A stretch of DNA of 33,227 bases, from NCBI GenBank assembly GCA_004555915.1, contig SFJM01000021.1:1-33227 (forward strand), written 5' to 3'. The notes below the pieces were generated by a model that worked only from the letters and a program-made list of their open reading frames with translations, ran no database searches and was not told where the DNA came from. The position numbers and the translations under genes are program-made. Of the stretch, positions 6,240 through 15,000 are shown piece after piece; position 1 is the first letter of the stretch, and each line of letters starts with the position of its first letter. The stretch comes from Clostridiales bacterium (lineage in GTDB: Bacteria > Bacillota > Clostridia > Oscillospirales > Butyricicoccaceae).

Positions 6240-8621
6240 TTATTCAAACTCAATCGGATCAATATGCCAGATGTTGTCAGCGTAGTCCTTGATGGTACGG
6301 TCAGAGCTGAACTTGCCTGCGTTGCAGATGTTTCTCCAGCACTTTTCTGCAAATGCATACTTATCCTTGTAGTCGTTGTTCAGGCGCAGCTTGGTGTCAA
6401 CATAGCTCTGGAAGTCATACATCAGGAAGTACTTATCCGGATGGCTCTGACCCCAGTCAACATTATGGATGATGGAATCATACAGCTCCTTGAACAGGCC
6501 TGTGCCGCCGTCATCCAGCGTACCGTTGACCAGTGCTTCCATCACGCGCTTGATCTTCGGATCATTGTTGTAGATGTGGTACGGGATATACTCGCTGTTG
6601 TCAGCCTGCTCGATCTCCTCTACGGTGCCGCCGAAGATATACTCGTTCTCGATGCCTGCCTCCTGTGCGATTTCCACGTTTGCGCCGTCCAGAGTACCCA
6701 GGGTAACGGCACCATTCAGCATCAGCTTCATGTTACCGGTACCGGATGCCTCAGTACCAGCAGTGGAGATCTGCTCGGATACGTTAGCAGCTGCAACCAG
6801 CTTCTCAGCGTAGGATACGTTGTAGTTCTGGACGAAGATAACACGGATCTTGTCGCGTACCTGACCATCGTTCTCAACCAGACGTGCAATCTCATTAATC
6901 AGCTTGATGATGCCCTTTGCACGCGCATAGCCCGGAGCAGCCTTCGCGCCGAAGATAAAGGTGGTCGGATGGAAGTCCTTGATGGAGCCGTCCTTCAGGC
7001 CGAAGTAGATATACAGGATGGACAGAGCATTCAGGAACTGGCGCTTGTACTCGTGCAGACGCTTGATCTGGATATCATAGATAGAGCCGCGCAGCGGAGC
7101 AGTGCCGTCATGCTTCAGCATGAACAGAGCCAGCTGATGCTTCTTCTGATGCTTGATTTCCCAGAATTCATCCAGAATTGCCTTGTCATCCGCATACTTC
7201 TCCAGCTTCTTCAGCTGGGACAGATCGGTAACCCATGCGTCAGAGCCCAGCAGACGGGTAATCATCGCGGACAGCTCGCGGTTGTTCATTGCCAGCCAGC
7301 GGCGCTGGGTGATACCGTTGGTCTTGTTCTGGAAGCGCTCCGGCCACATCTCATAGAAGGAATGCAGGGTGCTCTTCTTCAGGATTTCGGTATGGATTGC
7401 AGCTACACCGTTGACATAGCTGGAACCGTACATAGCCAGGTTTGCCATGTGAACCATGTCATGCTTGATGATCTGTACATCCTGAATGAAGTCCGGATGA
7501 CGCTGCTGACGATACAGCTCATCAATGAACATGTTGTTGATGCGCTCGATGATGTCGTAAATTTCCGGCACAACAGCGATCAGCAGATGCTTGTTCCACT
7601 TCTCCAGTGCTTCCGGCAGGATGGTGTGGTTGGTGTAAGCGAAGGTCTTCTGTGCAATCTTCAGTGCCTGCTCGAAACTTACGCCTTCGTAGGTAGTCAG
7701 CAGACGAATCAGCTCCGGAATAGAGATAACCGGATGGGTATCGTTCAGCTGGATTGCGTTGAAATCAGCAAAATGAGAGAAATCATTGCCGTGAACCTTC
7801 TTGTAGTCCTTGATGATGTCCTGCAGGGATGCGGAGCAGAAGAAGTACTGCTGCTTCAGGCGAAGCTTCTTGCCCTCATCGGTGGAGTCATTCGGATACA
7901 GTACACGGGAAATGTCCTCTGCACGGTTCTTTTCACGTACCGATGCTTCATAATGCTGTGCATTGAATTCGTTGAAATCAAAGGAAGAAATCGGTTCTGC
8001 CTGCCACAGACGCAGGTTGCCGATGTTCTTGGTGCCGTAGCCGATAACCGGCAGGTCATACGGTACCGCACGGACGGTCTGGTCTGCAAACTTAACCAGA
8101 ACAGCCTCGGAATCCACACGGATGCTCCACGGATCGCCGAAACGGGTCCAGTCATCCGCAGTCTCCTTCTGGAAGCCATCCTGGATGTACTGCTTGAACA
8201 GGCCGTACTTGTAGCGGATGCCATAGCCATCCAGCGGCAGCTCCAGTGTTGCAGCGGAGTCCAGGAAGCAGGCTGCCAGACGGCCCAGGCCGCCGTTGCC
8301 CAGAGATGCGTCCTCTACTTCTTCCAGCTCTGCCAGATTCAGGCCGCGCTCCTTGAACATCTTCTCTACCTCATCGTAGATGCCCAGGCACAGCAGGTTG
8401 TTGTAAATCGCACGTCCAATCAGGAACTCCGCAGACATGTAGTACGCATGACGCGCAGTCGTATGCAGCTTCTTGCTTTCTTTCCAGGAATCTGCAATCT
8501 GGGACATGATCGCTTTTGAAAGAGCATGGTGCAGGTCCTGTGCATTGGCCTCGTCAAGATTCTTGCAGAGGTCACTCTTCAGGTACACTTCAATGTCTTC
8601 CATAAGTTTGGTACAATTCAT
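6240..8621 (-). CDS. glgP: Glycogen/starch phosphorylase
   Basis: This PLP enzyme releases glucose-1-phosphate from alpha-1,4-glucans. The product of 793 residues has the usual length. Family blocks include YYMSAEFLIGRA, EDASLGNGGLGRLAACFLDS, the site NKTNGITQRRWL, and the PLP-lysine block EASGTGNMKLMLNGAVTLGT followed by DGANVEI. The frame runs 40 codons further upstream, but the promoter at 8749-8776 would start the transcript at about 8742, so the upstream ATG at 8741 would be almost leaderless. AAAGGTGG at 8634-8641 favours the ATG at 8621. No other glycogen gene is nearby. It is divergent from the trp operon and ends at the terminator at 6161-6204. Confidence 0.96.
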   Translation of the reverse strand: MNCTKLMEDIEVYLKSDLCKNLDEANAQDLHHALSKAIMSQIADSWKESKKLHTTARHAYYMSAEFLIGRAIYNNLLCLGIYDEVEKMFKERGLNLAELEEVEDASLGNGGLGRLAACFLDSAATLELPLDGYGIRYKYGLFKQYIQDGFQKETADDWTRFGDPWSIRVDSEAVLVKFADQTVRAVPYDLPVIGYGTKNIGNLRLWQAEPISSFDFNEFNAQHYEASVREKNRAEDISRVLYPNDSTDEGKKLRLKQQYFFCSASLQDIIKDYKKVHGNDFSHFADFNAIQLNDTHPVISIPELIRLLTTYEGVSFEQALKIAQKTFAYTNHTILPEALEKWNKHLLIAVVPEIYDIIERINNMFIDELYRQQRHPDFIQDVQIIKHDMVHMANLAMYGSSYVNGVAAIHTEILKKSTLHSFYEMWPERFQNKTNGITQRRWLAMNNRELSAMITRLLGSDAWVTDLSQLKKLEKYADDKAILDEFWEIKHQKKHQLALFMLKHDGTAPLRGSIYDIQIKRLHEYKRQFLNALSILYIYFGLKDGSIKDFHPTTFIFGAKAAPGYARAKGIIKLINEIARLVENDGQVRDKIRVIFVQNYNVSYAEKLVAAANVSEQISTAGTEASGTGNMKLMLNGAVTLGTLDGANVEIAQEAGIENEYIFGGTVEEIEQADNSEYIPYHIYNNDPKIKRVMEALVNGTLDDGGTGLFKELYDSIIHNVDWGQSHPDKYFLMYDFQSYVDTKLRLNNDYKDKYAFAEKCWRNICNAGKFSSDRTIKDYADNIWHIDPIEFE

Positions 8622-8748
8622 TGTGTGTGAAAACCACCTTTCTGATCGGTAAGCAACTCGGGTTTCCCGCATCAGCTGCGGTGTCTGATCCTGTAATGCC
8701 TTTCCCATAAAATTACAGTCAAAACAACCCATATATCGCAATGCTATT

Positions 8749-8776
8749 ATTATACCATATTATTCCGTTCTTTCAA
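8749..8776 (-). promoter_or_regulatory. Promoter of glgP
   Basis: On the minus strand there is a -35 TTGAAA (8771-8776), a 16-bp spacer and a -10 TATAAT (8749-8754). It implies a leader of about 120 nt before the chosen start codon. Confidence 0.75.
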
Positions 8777-8822
8777 CAAAAAAGTGCAGCAAAAGAAAGA
8801 TTTTATCGTTCATGTATAATTT

Positions 8823-8883
8823 TTGTAACAATGCGCCTCGATTTTCGTTACAATTCCACGCCATGATTTTGCTTTTTCATGGC
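8823..8883. repeat. Two inverted repeats between glgP and trp promoters
   Basis: TTGTAAC (8823-8829) pairs with GTTACAA (8847-8853), and GCCATGA (8860-8866) pairs with TCATGGC (8877-8883). They lie between the divergent glgP and trp promoters. They may be operator sites or the remnant of a terminator. Neither has a long T-tract at its foot. Confidence 0.4.
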
Positions 8884-8929
8884 ATGCAACCAGCCGCGCC
8901 ATCCACGAAAAAAAACCGATTTCCCCCTC

Positions 8930-8958
8930 TTGACAAATTCACGGCAGTGTGGTAGGGT
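8930..8958 (+). promoter_or_regulatory. Promoter of the trp operon
   Basis: A perfect -35 TTGACA (8930-8935) is followed by a 17-bp spacer and a poor -10 TAGGGT (8953-8958). The T-box leader begins a few bases later. Confidence 0.65.
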
Positions 8959-8965
8959 TAAAGCA

Positions 8966-9254
8966 ATAAAGTAAACCGTTGATCGAGAGAAGTACGCTTC
9001 AGGAAGTGCGCACAGAGAGCTGCAGGTGGTGGGATTGCAGCGGCATGGATGCTGCGGAATGGACTCGTGAGGGCAGCCCGAACGCCTTTGGCAAGTAGGC
9101 ACTGACGGCATCCGGCCGTTATTCCGGAACGCACATGATAGTGTGCGGCGAGTGGTCGGTTCTTTCAACAGGATCGGCAATATGGGTGGCACCGCAGAAG
9201 CGTTATGGCTTTTGTCCCAGAGATTGTAAATCTCCAGGGATGAAGGCTTTTTTT
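8966..9254 (+). promoter_or_regulatory. Trp-specific T-box riboswitch of trpEGDCFBA
   Basis: Stem I has the specifier-loop strand AGTA (8991-8994) and the opposite strand GAA-TGG-A (9057-9063). GAG/CTC (8985-8987, 9064-9066) closes it below and CGC/GCG (8995-8997, 9054-9056) above. The specifier TGG at 9060-9062 means tRNA-Trp. The T-box core GGGTGGCACCGC (9184-9195) has the bulge TGGC, complementary to GCCA, fitting the G73 of tRNA-Trp. A terminator stem (9208-9218 with 9237-9247, plus GAGATT/AATCTC inside) is followed by seven T (9248-9254). Uncharged tRNA-Trp should favour the antiterminator and switch the operon on. Confidence 0.93.
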
Positions 9255-9299
9255 GTTGCCCGTTTCCCGCCGCAGAACACAGAAAGGAAGAACCGTATT

Positions 9300-10769
9300 A
9301 TGTTAAGACCATCTGCTTCGGAAATTCAATCTTATGCGGAACAGTATTCCATGATTCCATTATGCCGCGAAATTTATGCGGATGTTACCACACCCATTGC
9401 GCTGCTCCGCAAAATCGCCCAGGTATCTGACCGCTATTTCCTGCTGGAAAGTGTGGAGGGCGGCGAGCGCTGGGGACGGTATTCGTTCCTGGGCTATGAC
9501 CCGATTGTGCACATCGTATGCAAGGATCATGTTGTGACCACGGAATATACCGATGGGCGGCCCACAGAAACCGTCACCACGGATCAGCCCAATGAAATTC
9601 TGCGCAAGCTCATGTCCCAGTATCAGGCGCCCCGCATTGAAGGCTTCCCGCCGTTTACCGGCGGTCTGGTGGGCTATTACGCCTACCGCATGATCGGCTA
9701 CACCGAACCTACCCTGCAGCTGCGCTCCAGTGATGTGGATGACTTCGACCTGATGCTGTTTGACAAGGTCATTGCCTATGACCACCTGTCCCAGAAAATC
9801 AATGTCATTGTCAACATGAAAACCGATGCCATTCTGGAAAACTACGGCACGGCACGGGCTGAAATCGAAAAAATGATCCGGCTGATCCGTGAGCCAATGC
9901 CGCTTCCGATTGTCCGCAACCACTGCAAGCCGGCATTTACCTGCAATGTAACAAAGGAAGAATATTGTGACATTGTCAACAAAACCAAGCAGTATATTAT
10001 TGACGGTGATATTTTCCAGGCTGTGCTGTCCCGCCGCTTTGAAACACCGTATACCGACAGCCTGCTGGATGCCTACCGCGTCCTGCGCACCACCAATCCA
10101 TCCCCGTACATGGTTTACCTGCACCGGGATGACATTGAGCTGATGAGCACCTCGCCGGAAACCCTGGTCCGCCTGCGGAATGGCCGGCTGTCTACCTTCC
10201 CGGTTGCCGGTTCCCGTCCCAGAGGTGCCACCAAGGAAGAGGATCTGGCACTGGAAGCTGACCTGTTATCCGATGAAAAGGAGCTGGCAGAGCACAATAT
10301 GCTGGTGGATCTGGGTAGAAATGATATCGGCAGGCTGTCCGCATTCGGCTCAGTAGAGGTCACCGATTACCAGATGATTCACCGCTATTCCCGCATCATG
10401 CATATCACTTCCGTGGTGGAAGGCAATATCAAGCCGGAATTTGATGCCTTTGATGCCATTACCACCCTGCTCCCTGCCGGAACCCTGTCCGGTGCGCCCA
10501 AAATCCGTGCCTGTGAGATTATTGAAGAACTGGAGCCCTGTGCCCGGGGCGTATATGGCGGCGCACTGGGTTATGTGGACTTTACCGGCAACATGGATAC
10601 CTGTATTGCCATCCGCATGGCAGTCAAGAAAAACGGCCGTGTCACCGTGCAGGCAGGCGGCGGCATTGTGGCGGATTCCATCCCGGAAAATGAATATCTG
10701 GAATCCCAGAACAAGGCCGGTGCCGTGATTTCCGCCATCGAACGCGCAGCGGAAGTGGATGCAGACTGA
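9300..10769 (+). CDS. trpE: Anthranilate synthase component I
   Basis: With TrpG it converts chorismate and glutamine to anthranilate, the first committed step of tryptophan synthesis. The product has 489 residues. The N-terminal LLES motif (48-51) is the tryptophan feedback site. The catalytic half has SPETLVRL, FPVAGSRPRG, the DLGRNDIGRLS block, GTLSGAPKIRACEI and GGGIVADSIPENE. The ATG at 9300 has AAAGGAAG about ten bases upstream. The frame is open further upstream, but that part encodes the T-box terminator. It is the first gene of the operon, with trpG 13 bases downstream. Confidence 0.97.
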   Translation: MLRPSASEIQSYAEQYSMIPLCREIYADVTTPIALLRKIAQVSDRYFLLESVEGGERWGRYSFLGYDPIVHIVCKDHVVTTEYTDGRPTETVTTDQPNEILRKLMSQYQAPRIEGFPPFTGGLVGYYAYRMIGYTEPTLQLRSSDVDDFDLMLFDKVIAYDHLSQKINVIVNMKTDAILENYGTARAEIEKMIRLIREPMPLPIVRNHCKPAFTCNVTKEEYCDIVNKTKQYIIDGDIFQAVLSRRFETPYTDSLLDAYRVLRTTNPSPYMVYLHRDDIELMSTSPETLVRLRNGRLSTFPVAGSRPRGATKEEDLALEADLLSDEKELAEHNMLVDLGRNDIGRLSAFGSVEVTDYQMIHRYSRIMHITSVVEGNIKPEFDAFDAITTLLPAGTLSGAPKIRACEIIEELEPCARGVYGGALGYVDFTGNMDTCIAIRMAVKKNGRVTVQAGGGIVADSIPENEYLESQNKAGAVISAIERAAEVDAD

Positions 10770-10782
10770 GAGGTGACCCAAC

Positions 10783-11349
10783 ATGCTTTTACTGATTGAT
10801 AACTATGACAGCTTTTCCTATAACTTATATCAGATGTGCGGCACCATTGAGCCGGATATCCGTGTTGTCCGCAACAATGCGATTACACTGGAGGAAATCC
10901 GTGAGCTGAATCCTGACCGCATCATCCTGTCCCCCGGCCCGGGCCGTCCGTGCGATGCCGGTATCTGTGAGGATGTGATCCGGGAATTTAAGGGTAAAAT
11001 CCCGATTCTGGGCGTTTGCCTGGGACATCAGGCCATTTGCGAGGTCTACGGTGGCAAGGTAACCCATGCCCGCCGTCTGATGCACGGCAAGCAGAGCATT
11101 GTCTCCCTTGACCATGCCTGCCCGCTGTTCCGCGGCCTGCCGGAGGAAATCCCGGTGGCACGTTACCATTCCCTCATCGGTACCGAGCTGCCGGATACAC
11201 TGCAAATCGTTTCCACCGACAGTGTGGGCGAAGTGATGGCGGTCATGGATGCAGAAAACAAAGTTTTTGGTCTGCAGTTCCATCCGGAATCCATTCTGAC
11301 CCCGCAGGGTGCCGTGCTGCTGGAAAATTTCCTGTCTGATACACTTTGA
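10783..11349 (+). CDS. trpG: Anthranilate synthase component II (glutamine amidotransferase)
   Basis: This class I amidotransferase of 188 residues supplies ammonia to TrpE. It starts with LLIDNYDSFSYN. It has the oxyanion loop SPGPGRP, the nucleophile Cys79 in GVCLGHQ, and His167 and Glu169 in LQFHPES. It is a stand-alone subunit, not fused to TrpD or TrpE. In some Bacillota the TrpG subunit is shared with aminodeoxychorismate synthase (PabA), but no pab gene is near here, so a dual role cannot be judged. AGAGGTG upstream serves as the ribosome binding site. Confidence 0.96.
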   Translation: MLLLIDNYDSFSYNLYQMCGTIEPDIRVVRNNAITLEEIRELNPDRIILSPGPGRPCDAGICEDVIREFKGKIPILGVCLGHQAICEVYGGKVTHARRLMHGKQSIVSLDHACPLFRGLPEEIPVARYHSLIGTELPDTLQIVSTDSVGEVMAVMDAENKVFGLQFHPESILTPQGAVLLENFLSDTL

Positions 11350-11377
11350 TTGTTACGCTGTAAAGGAGTTCTATACC

Positions 11378-12400
11378 ATGATTAAAGAAGCAATTACCAA
11401 AATCGTCACCAGAGAAGACCTGACCTATGACGAAGCATATACCGTGATGAATGAAATCATGAGCGGCGAATCCACCCCCACACAGAATGCCGCATTCCTT
11501 GCTGCCCTGTCTACCAAGAGCGCCAAGGCTGAAACCGTAGATGAAATTTCCGGCTGTGCCGCTGCCATGCGTGCCCATGCCACCACGGTGGATACAGGTG
11601 ACATCGACTGTCTGGAAATCGTCGGCACCGGCGGTGACCGCTCCAACTCCTTCAACATTTCCTCCACTGCTGCCATTGTCATTGCGGCAGCCGGTCAGCC
11701 GGTTGCCAAGCACGGTAACCGTGCCGCATCCTCCAAATCCGGTGCTGCGGATTGTCTGGAGGCGCTGGGCGTCAACATCGACCAATCCCCGGAAAAATGC
11801 GTTTCGGAGCTGGGCACCGTGGGCCTGTGCTTCTTCTTTGCCCAGAAATACCACACTTCCATGAAATATGTGGGTGCCATCCGCAGGGAGCTGGGCTTCC
11901 GTACGGTATTCAACATTCTGGGGCCGATTACCAACCCGGCAAGCCCCTGTTACCAGCTGCTTGGCGTCTATGACGAATATCTGGTAGAACCCATGGCACA
12001 TGTTCTGACCAATCTGGGTGTCCGCAGCGGCATGGTAGTATATGGACAGGACCGCATGGATGAAATCTCCATCAGTGCACCCACCACCGTCTGTGAATTC
12101 AAAAACGATACCTACAAAACCTACACCATCCAGCCAGAGGACTTCGGCTTTGCCCGCGCCAAGAAAGAGGATATCGTGGGCGGTTCCGCAGAGGAAAATG
12201 CACAGATCACCAGAAACATCCTGAGCGGCACCGAACAGGGCGCCAAGCGCAACGTGGTTCTGATGAACGCCGGTGCCGCGCTGTATATCAGCGGCAAGGC
12301 AGCTTCCATTGCGGACGGTATCAAACTGGCAGCGGAAATGATTGACTCCGGCAAGGCTATGGCCACGCTGGAAACCTACATTGCCGCATCCAATGCGTAA
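11378..12400 (+). CDS. trpD: Anthranilate phosphoribosyltransferase
   Basis: Transfers phosphoribosyl from PRPP to anthranilate. The product is 340 residues, the usual size. It has the PRPP loop GTGGDRSNSFNIS, the following KHGNRAASSKSGAADCLEALG, and the anthranilate-binding region RRELGFRTVFNILGPITNPA. The ATG at 11378 follows AAAGGAG (11362-11368) at a good distance, while an in-frame ATG 23 codons earlier lies inside the end of trpG and has no site. trpG ends 28 bases upstream. Confidence 0.96.
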   Translation: MIKEAITKIVTREDLTYDEAYTVMNEIMSGESTPTQNAAFLAALSTKSAKAETVDEISGCAAAMRAHATTVDTGDIDCLEIVGTGGDRSNSFNISSTAAIVIAAAGQPVAKHGNRAASSKSGAADCLEALGVNIDQSPEKCVSELGTVGLCFFFAQKYHTSMKYVGAIRRELGFRTVFNILGPITNPASPCYQLLGVYDEYLVEPMAHVLTNLGVRSGMVVYGQDRMDEISISAPTTVCEFKNDTYKTYTIQPEDFGFARAKKEDIVGGSAEENAQITRNILSGTEQGAKRNVVLMNAGAALYISGKAASIADGIKLAAEMIDSGKAMATLETYIAASNA

Positions 12401-12416
12401 GTTTTTTGGGTAAACC

Positions 12417-13220
12417 ATGATGATTTTAGACGAACTTGCGGGCTATGCCCGTGTCCGTGTGGCAAAGGACAAAGAAGAAAATTCCATCGAAGTATTACAG
12501 GAGCTGTGCTGCAACAGCAAGGCACATCCCAACCGCCCGCATTTCTGCTTCGAGCAGGCACTGCGGCAGGATGGCCTGTCCTTTATCTGTGAGGTGAAAA
12601 AAGCTTCTCCCTCCAAGGGCGTGATTGCGGAGCATTTCCCCTATCTGGACATTGCCAGGCAGTATGAGCAGGCAGGTGCTGACTGTATTTCCTGCCTGAC
12701 CGAACCCAAGTGGTTTCTCGGCAGCGACAAAATTTTCACCGATATCCGTCAGACCGTCAGCACCCCGATGATCCGCAAGGATTTTACGGTAGACGAATAC
12801 CAGATTTATCAGGCAAAGCTGATGGGTGCAGACGCTGTCCTGCTGATCTGTGCCATTCTGGATACCAAAACCATCGAACGTTATCTGGGTATCTGCGAAA
12901 AACTGGGTCTGACTGCTCTGGTGGAAGCCCATGACGAAGCGGAAATCCGGTCAGCTGTTGCCGCCGGTGCACGTGTCATCGGTGTCAACAACCGGAATCT
13001 GAAGGATTTTTCCGTGGATTTCTCCAATGCAGCCCGCCTGCGTGACCTGATCCCGCCGGAATGCTTATATGTAGCAGAATCCGGTGTCCGCAATGCCGAA
13101 GATGTTGCGGCACTCCGGCAGGTGGGCGCGGATGCCGTGCTGATGGGAGAGGTGCTGATGCGTGCTGCGGATAAGGCTTCCCTGCTGGCCCAGATGCGGA
13201 AGGCCGGTACAGGCGCATGA
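12417..13220 (+). CDS. trpC: Indole-3-glycerol phosphate synthase
   Basis: A TIM-barrel enzyme of 267 residues that closes the indole ring. Markers are the catalytic-lysine block FICEVKKASPSKGVI, the strand CISCLTEPKWFLGS, IRKDFTVDEYQIYQAKLMGA, ADAVLLICAIL, VIGVNNRNLKDFSVD and LYVAESGVR. The start is ATGATG with only a weak GG-rich site ahead, so either ATG (12417 or 12420) may be used, perhaps helped by coupling to trpD 16 bases upstream. The stop codon overlaps the trpF start (ATGA at 13217-13220). Confidence 0.96.
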   Translation: MMILDELAGYARVRVAKDKEENSIEVLQELCCNSKAHPNRPHFCFEQALRQDGLSFICEVKKASPSKGVIAEHFPYLDIARQYEQAGADCISCLTEPKWFLGSDKIFTDIRQTVSTPMIRKDFTVDEYQIYQAKLMGADAVLLICAILDTKTIERYLGICEKLGLTALVEAHDEAEIRSAVAAGARVIGVNNRNLKDFSVDFSNAARLRDLIPPECLYVAESGVRNAEDVAALRQVGADAVLMGEVLMRAADKASLLAQMRKAGTGA

Positions 13221-13813
13221 AAATCAAAATTTGCGGGCTGAGCCGTCCGGCTGACATCGAGGCGGTAAACCGATACCAGCCGGATTATGCCGGTTTTATC
13301 CTCAATTTCCCTAAAAGCTTCCGCAATATCACACCGGAACAGGCAAAACGATTGCGGTCAAAGCTGTCTGACAGCATCCCTGCTGTGGGTGTTACCGTCA
13401 ACCAGCCGTTGGAAACGGTTGCACATTTTCTCAAACATGGTATCATAGATATCGCACAGCTGCATGGGCAGGAGGATGAAGCCTACATCCGTACGCTGCA
13501 GGACATGACTGGAAAACCGGTCTGGAAAGCCTTTCAAATCCGCTGTGCCGCAGATTTGGACGCTGCCAGAACCAGTCCTGCGGATATGATTCTGCTGGAC
13601 AACGGCTACGGCACCGGCGAAACCTTTGACTGGACGCTGGTGCGGGATATCGGCCGTCCGTTCATCCTTGCCGGTGGTCTGCGGCTGGACAATCTGGCCG
13701 AAGCGGCAAAGATGCAGCCCTATGCCATGGATCTTTCCAGCGGTGCGGAAACCGACCGTGTCAAGGACCCTGAAAAAATCCGTATGCTGATTGAAACAAT
13801 AAGGAGTTTATAA
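13217..13813 (+). CDS. trpF: Phosphoribosylanthranilate isomerase
   Basis: Catalyses the Amadori rearrangement before TrpC. The protein of 198 residues starts with the family signature KIKICGLSRP, in which Cys7 is the expected general base. It continues with YAGFIL, the block FPKSFRNITPEQA, QLHGQED, LDNGYGTGETFDW (the general-acid Asp) and ILAGGLRLDN, ending with MDLSSGAET. It overlaps trpC by 4 bases, which suggests translational coupling, and it is separate from trpC, unlike the fused enzyme of enterics. Confidence 0.95.
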   Translation: MKIKICGLSRPADIEAVNRYQPDYAGFILNFPKSFRNITPEQAKRLRSKLSDSIPAVGVTVNQPLETVAHFLKHGIIDIAQLHGQEDEAYIRTLQDMTGKPVWKAFQIRCAADLDAARTSPADMILLDNGYGTGETFDWTLVRDIGRPFILAGGLRLDNLAEAAKMQPYAMDLSSGAETDRVKDPEKIRMLIETIRSL

Positions 13814-13815
13814 CT

Positions 13816-15000
13816 ATGTCAAAAGGAAGATTTGGCATTCATGGCGGTCAGTACATCCCTGAAACGCTGATGAATGCGGTCAACGAGCTGGAGGAAGCGT
13901 ACAACTTTTATAAAAACGATCCTGCGTTCAACGCGGAACTGGAGGAGCTTCTGAAAAATTATGTGGGCCGTCCCTCCCTGCTGTATTACGCTGAAAAAAT
14001 GACAAAGGATCTGGGCGGCGCGAAGATTTACCTCAAGCGCGAGGATCTGAACCATACCGGCTCCCATAAAATCAACAATGCACTGGCTCAGTGCCTGCTG
14101 GCAAAGAAAATGGGCAAAACCCGTGTCATTGCAGAAACCGGCGCGGGACAGCACGGTGTGGCAACCGCAACCGCTGCCGCCCTGCTGGGTCTGGACTGCG
14201 AGGTATACATGGGCCGTCTGGACTGTGAACGGCAGGCACTGAATGTCTACCGCATGCGTCTGCTGGGCACCAAGGTACATCCGGTGGACAGCGGCACGGC
14301 AACCCTGAAGGATGCGGTTTCGGAAACCTTCCGCGAATGGGTCAGCCGCATTGATGACACCCATTATGTCCTTGGCTCTGTCATGGGCCCGCACCCGTTC
14401 CCTGCCATGATCCGTGATTTTCAGGCAGTGATTTCTAAAGAAATCAAGGAGCAGATGCTGGAGCTGGAAGGCCGTCTGCCGGATGCTGTCATCGCCTGTG
14501 TGGGCGGCGGCTCCAATGCCATCGGCGCTTTCTACAACTTCATCGAGGACAAGGAGGTCCAGCTGATCGGCTGTGAGGCTGCCGGTCGCGGTGTGGATAC
14601 CAAGGAAACCGCTGCTACCCTGTCCACCGGCCGTCTTGGCATTTTCCATGGCATGAAGTCCTATTTCTGCCAGGACGAATACGGCCAGATTGCACCGGTT
14701 TACTCGATTTCTGCCGGACTGGATTACCCGGGTGTTGGTCCGGAGCATGCGATGCTGTTCGATTCCGGCCGTGCACAGTATGTACCGGTAACGGACGATG
14801 AAGCCGTAGAGGCATTTGAGTACCTGTCCCGTGTCGAGGGCATCATCCCGGCCATTGAGTCTGCCCATGCCGTTGCCTATGCCCGCAAGCTGGCTCCTAC
14901 CATGTCCAAAGACAAGATTATTGTCATCAATGTCTCCGGCCGCGGTGACAAGGACGTGGCTGCCATCGCACGCTACAGAGGGGAGGATATCCATGATTAA
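13816..15000 (+). CDS. trpB: Tryptophan synthase beta chain
   Basis: The PLP enzyme that joins indole and serine. The 394-residue sequence has the PLP lysine (Lys85) in HTGSHKINNAL, the catalytic glutamate in ETGAGQHGVATATAA, the phosphate-binding GGGSNAIG, and the region EGIIPAIESAHAV. The form resembles canonical TrpB1, which works with TrpA. AAGGAG inside the end of trpF is its ribosome binding site. The last codons overlap the trpA start by 8 bases. Confidence 0.97.
   Translation: MSKGRFGIHGGQYIPETLMNAVNELEEAYNFYKNDPAFNAELEELLKNYVGRPSLLYYAEKMTKDLGGAKIYLKREDLNHTGSHKINNALAQCLLAKKMGKTRVIAETGAGQHGVATATAAALLGLDCEVYMGRLDCERQALNVYRMRLLGTKVHPVDSGTATLKDAVSETFREWVSRIDDTHYVLGSVMGPHPFPAMIRDFQAVISKEIKEQMLELEGRLPDAVIACVGGGSNAIGAFYNFIEDKEVQLIGCEAAGRGVDTKETAATLSTGRLGIFHGMKSYFCQDEYGQIAPVYSISAGLDYPGVGPEHAMLFDSGRAQYVPVTDDEAVEAFEYLSRVEGIIPAIESAHAVAYARKLAPTMSKDKIIVINVSGRGDKDVAAIARYRGEDIHD

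Noticed and set aside
6264..8519. Long open frame antisense to glgP (751 codons)
   Set aside because: It is a mirror of a strongly conserved gene, with no ribosome binding site and no recognisable domain. Biased codon use in glgP explains the open frame.
8622..8741. 40-codon extension of glycogen phosphorylase
   Set aside because: The promoter places the transcript start at about 8742, so the upstream ATG would lack a leader. The AAAGGTGG site favours the ATG at 8621.
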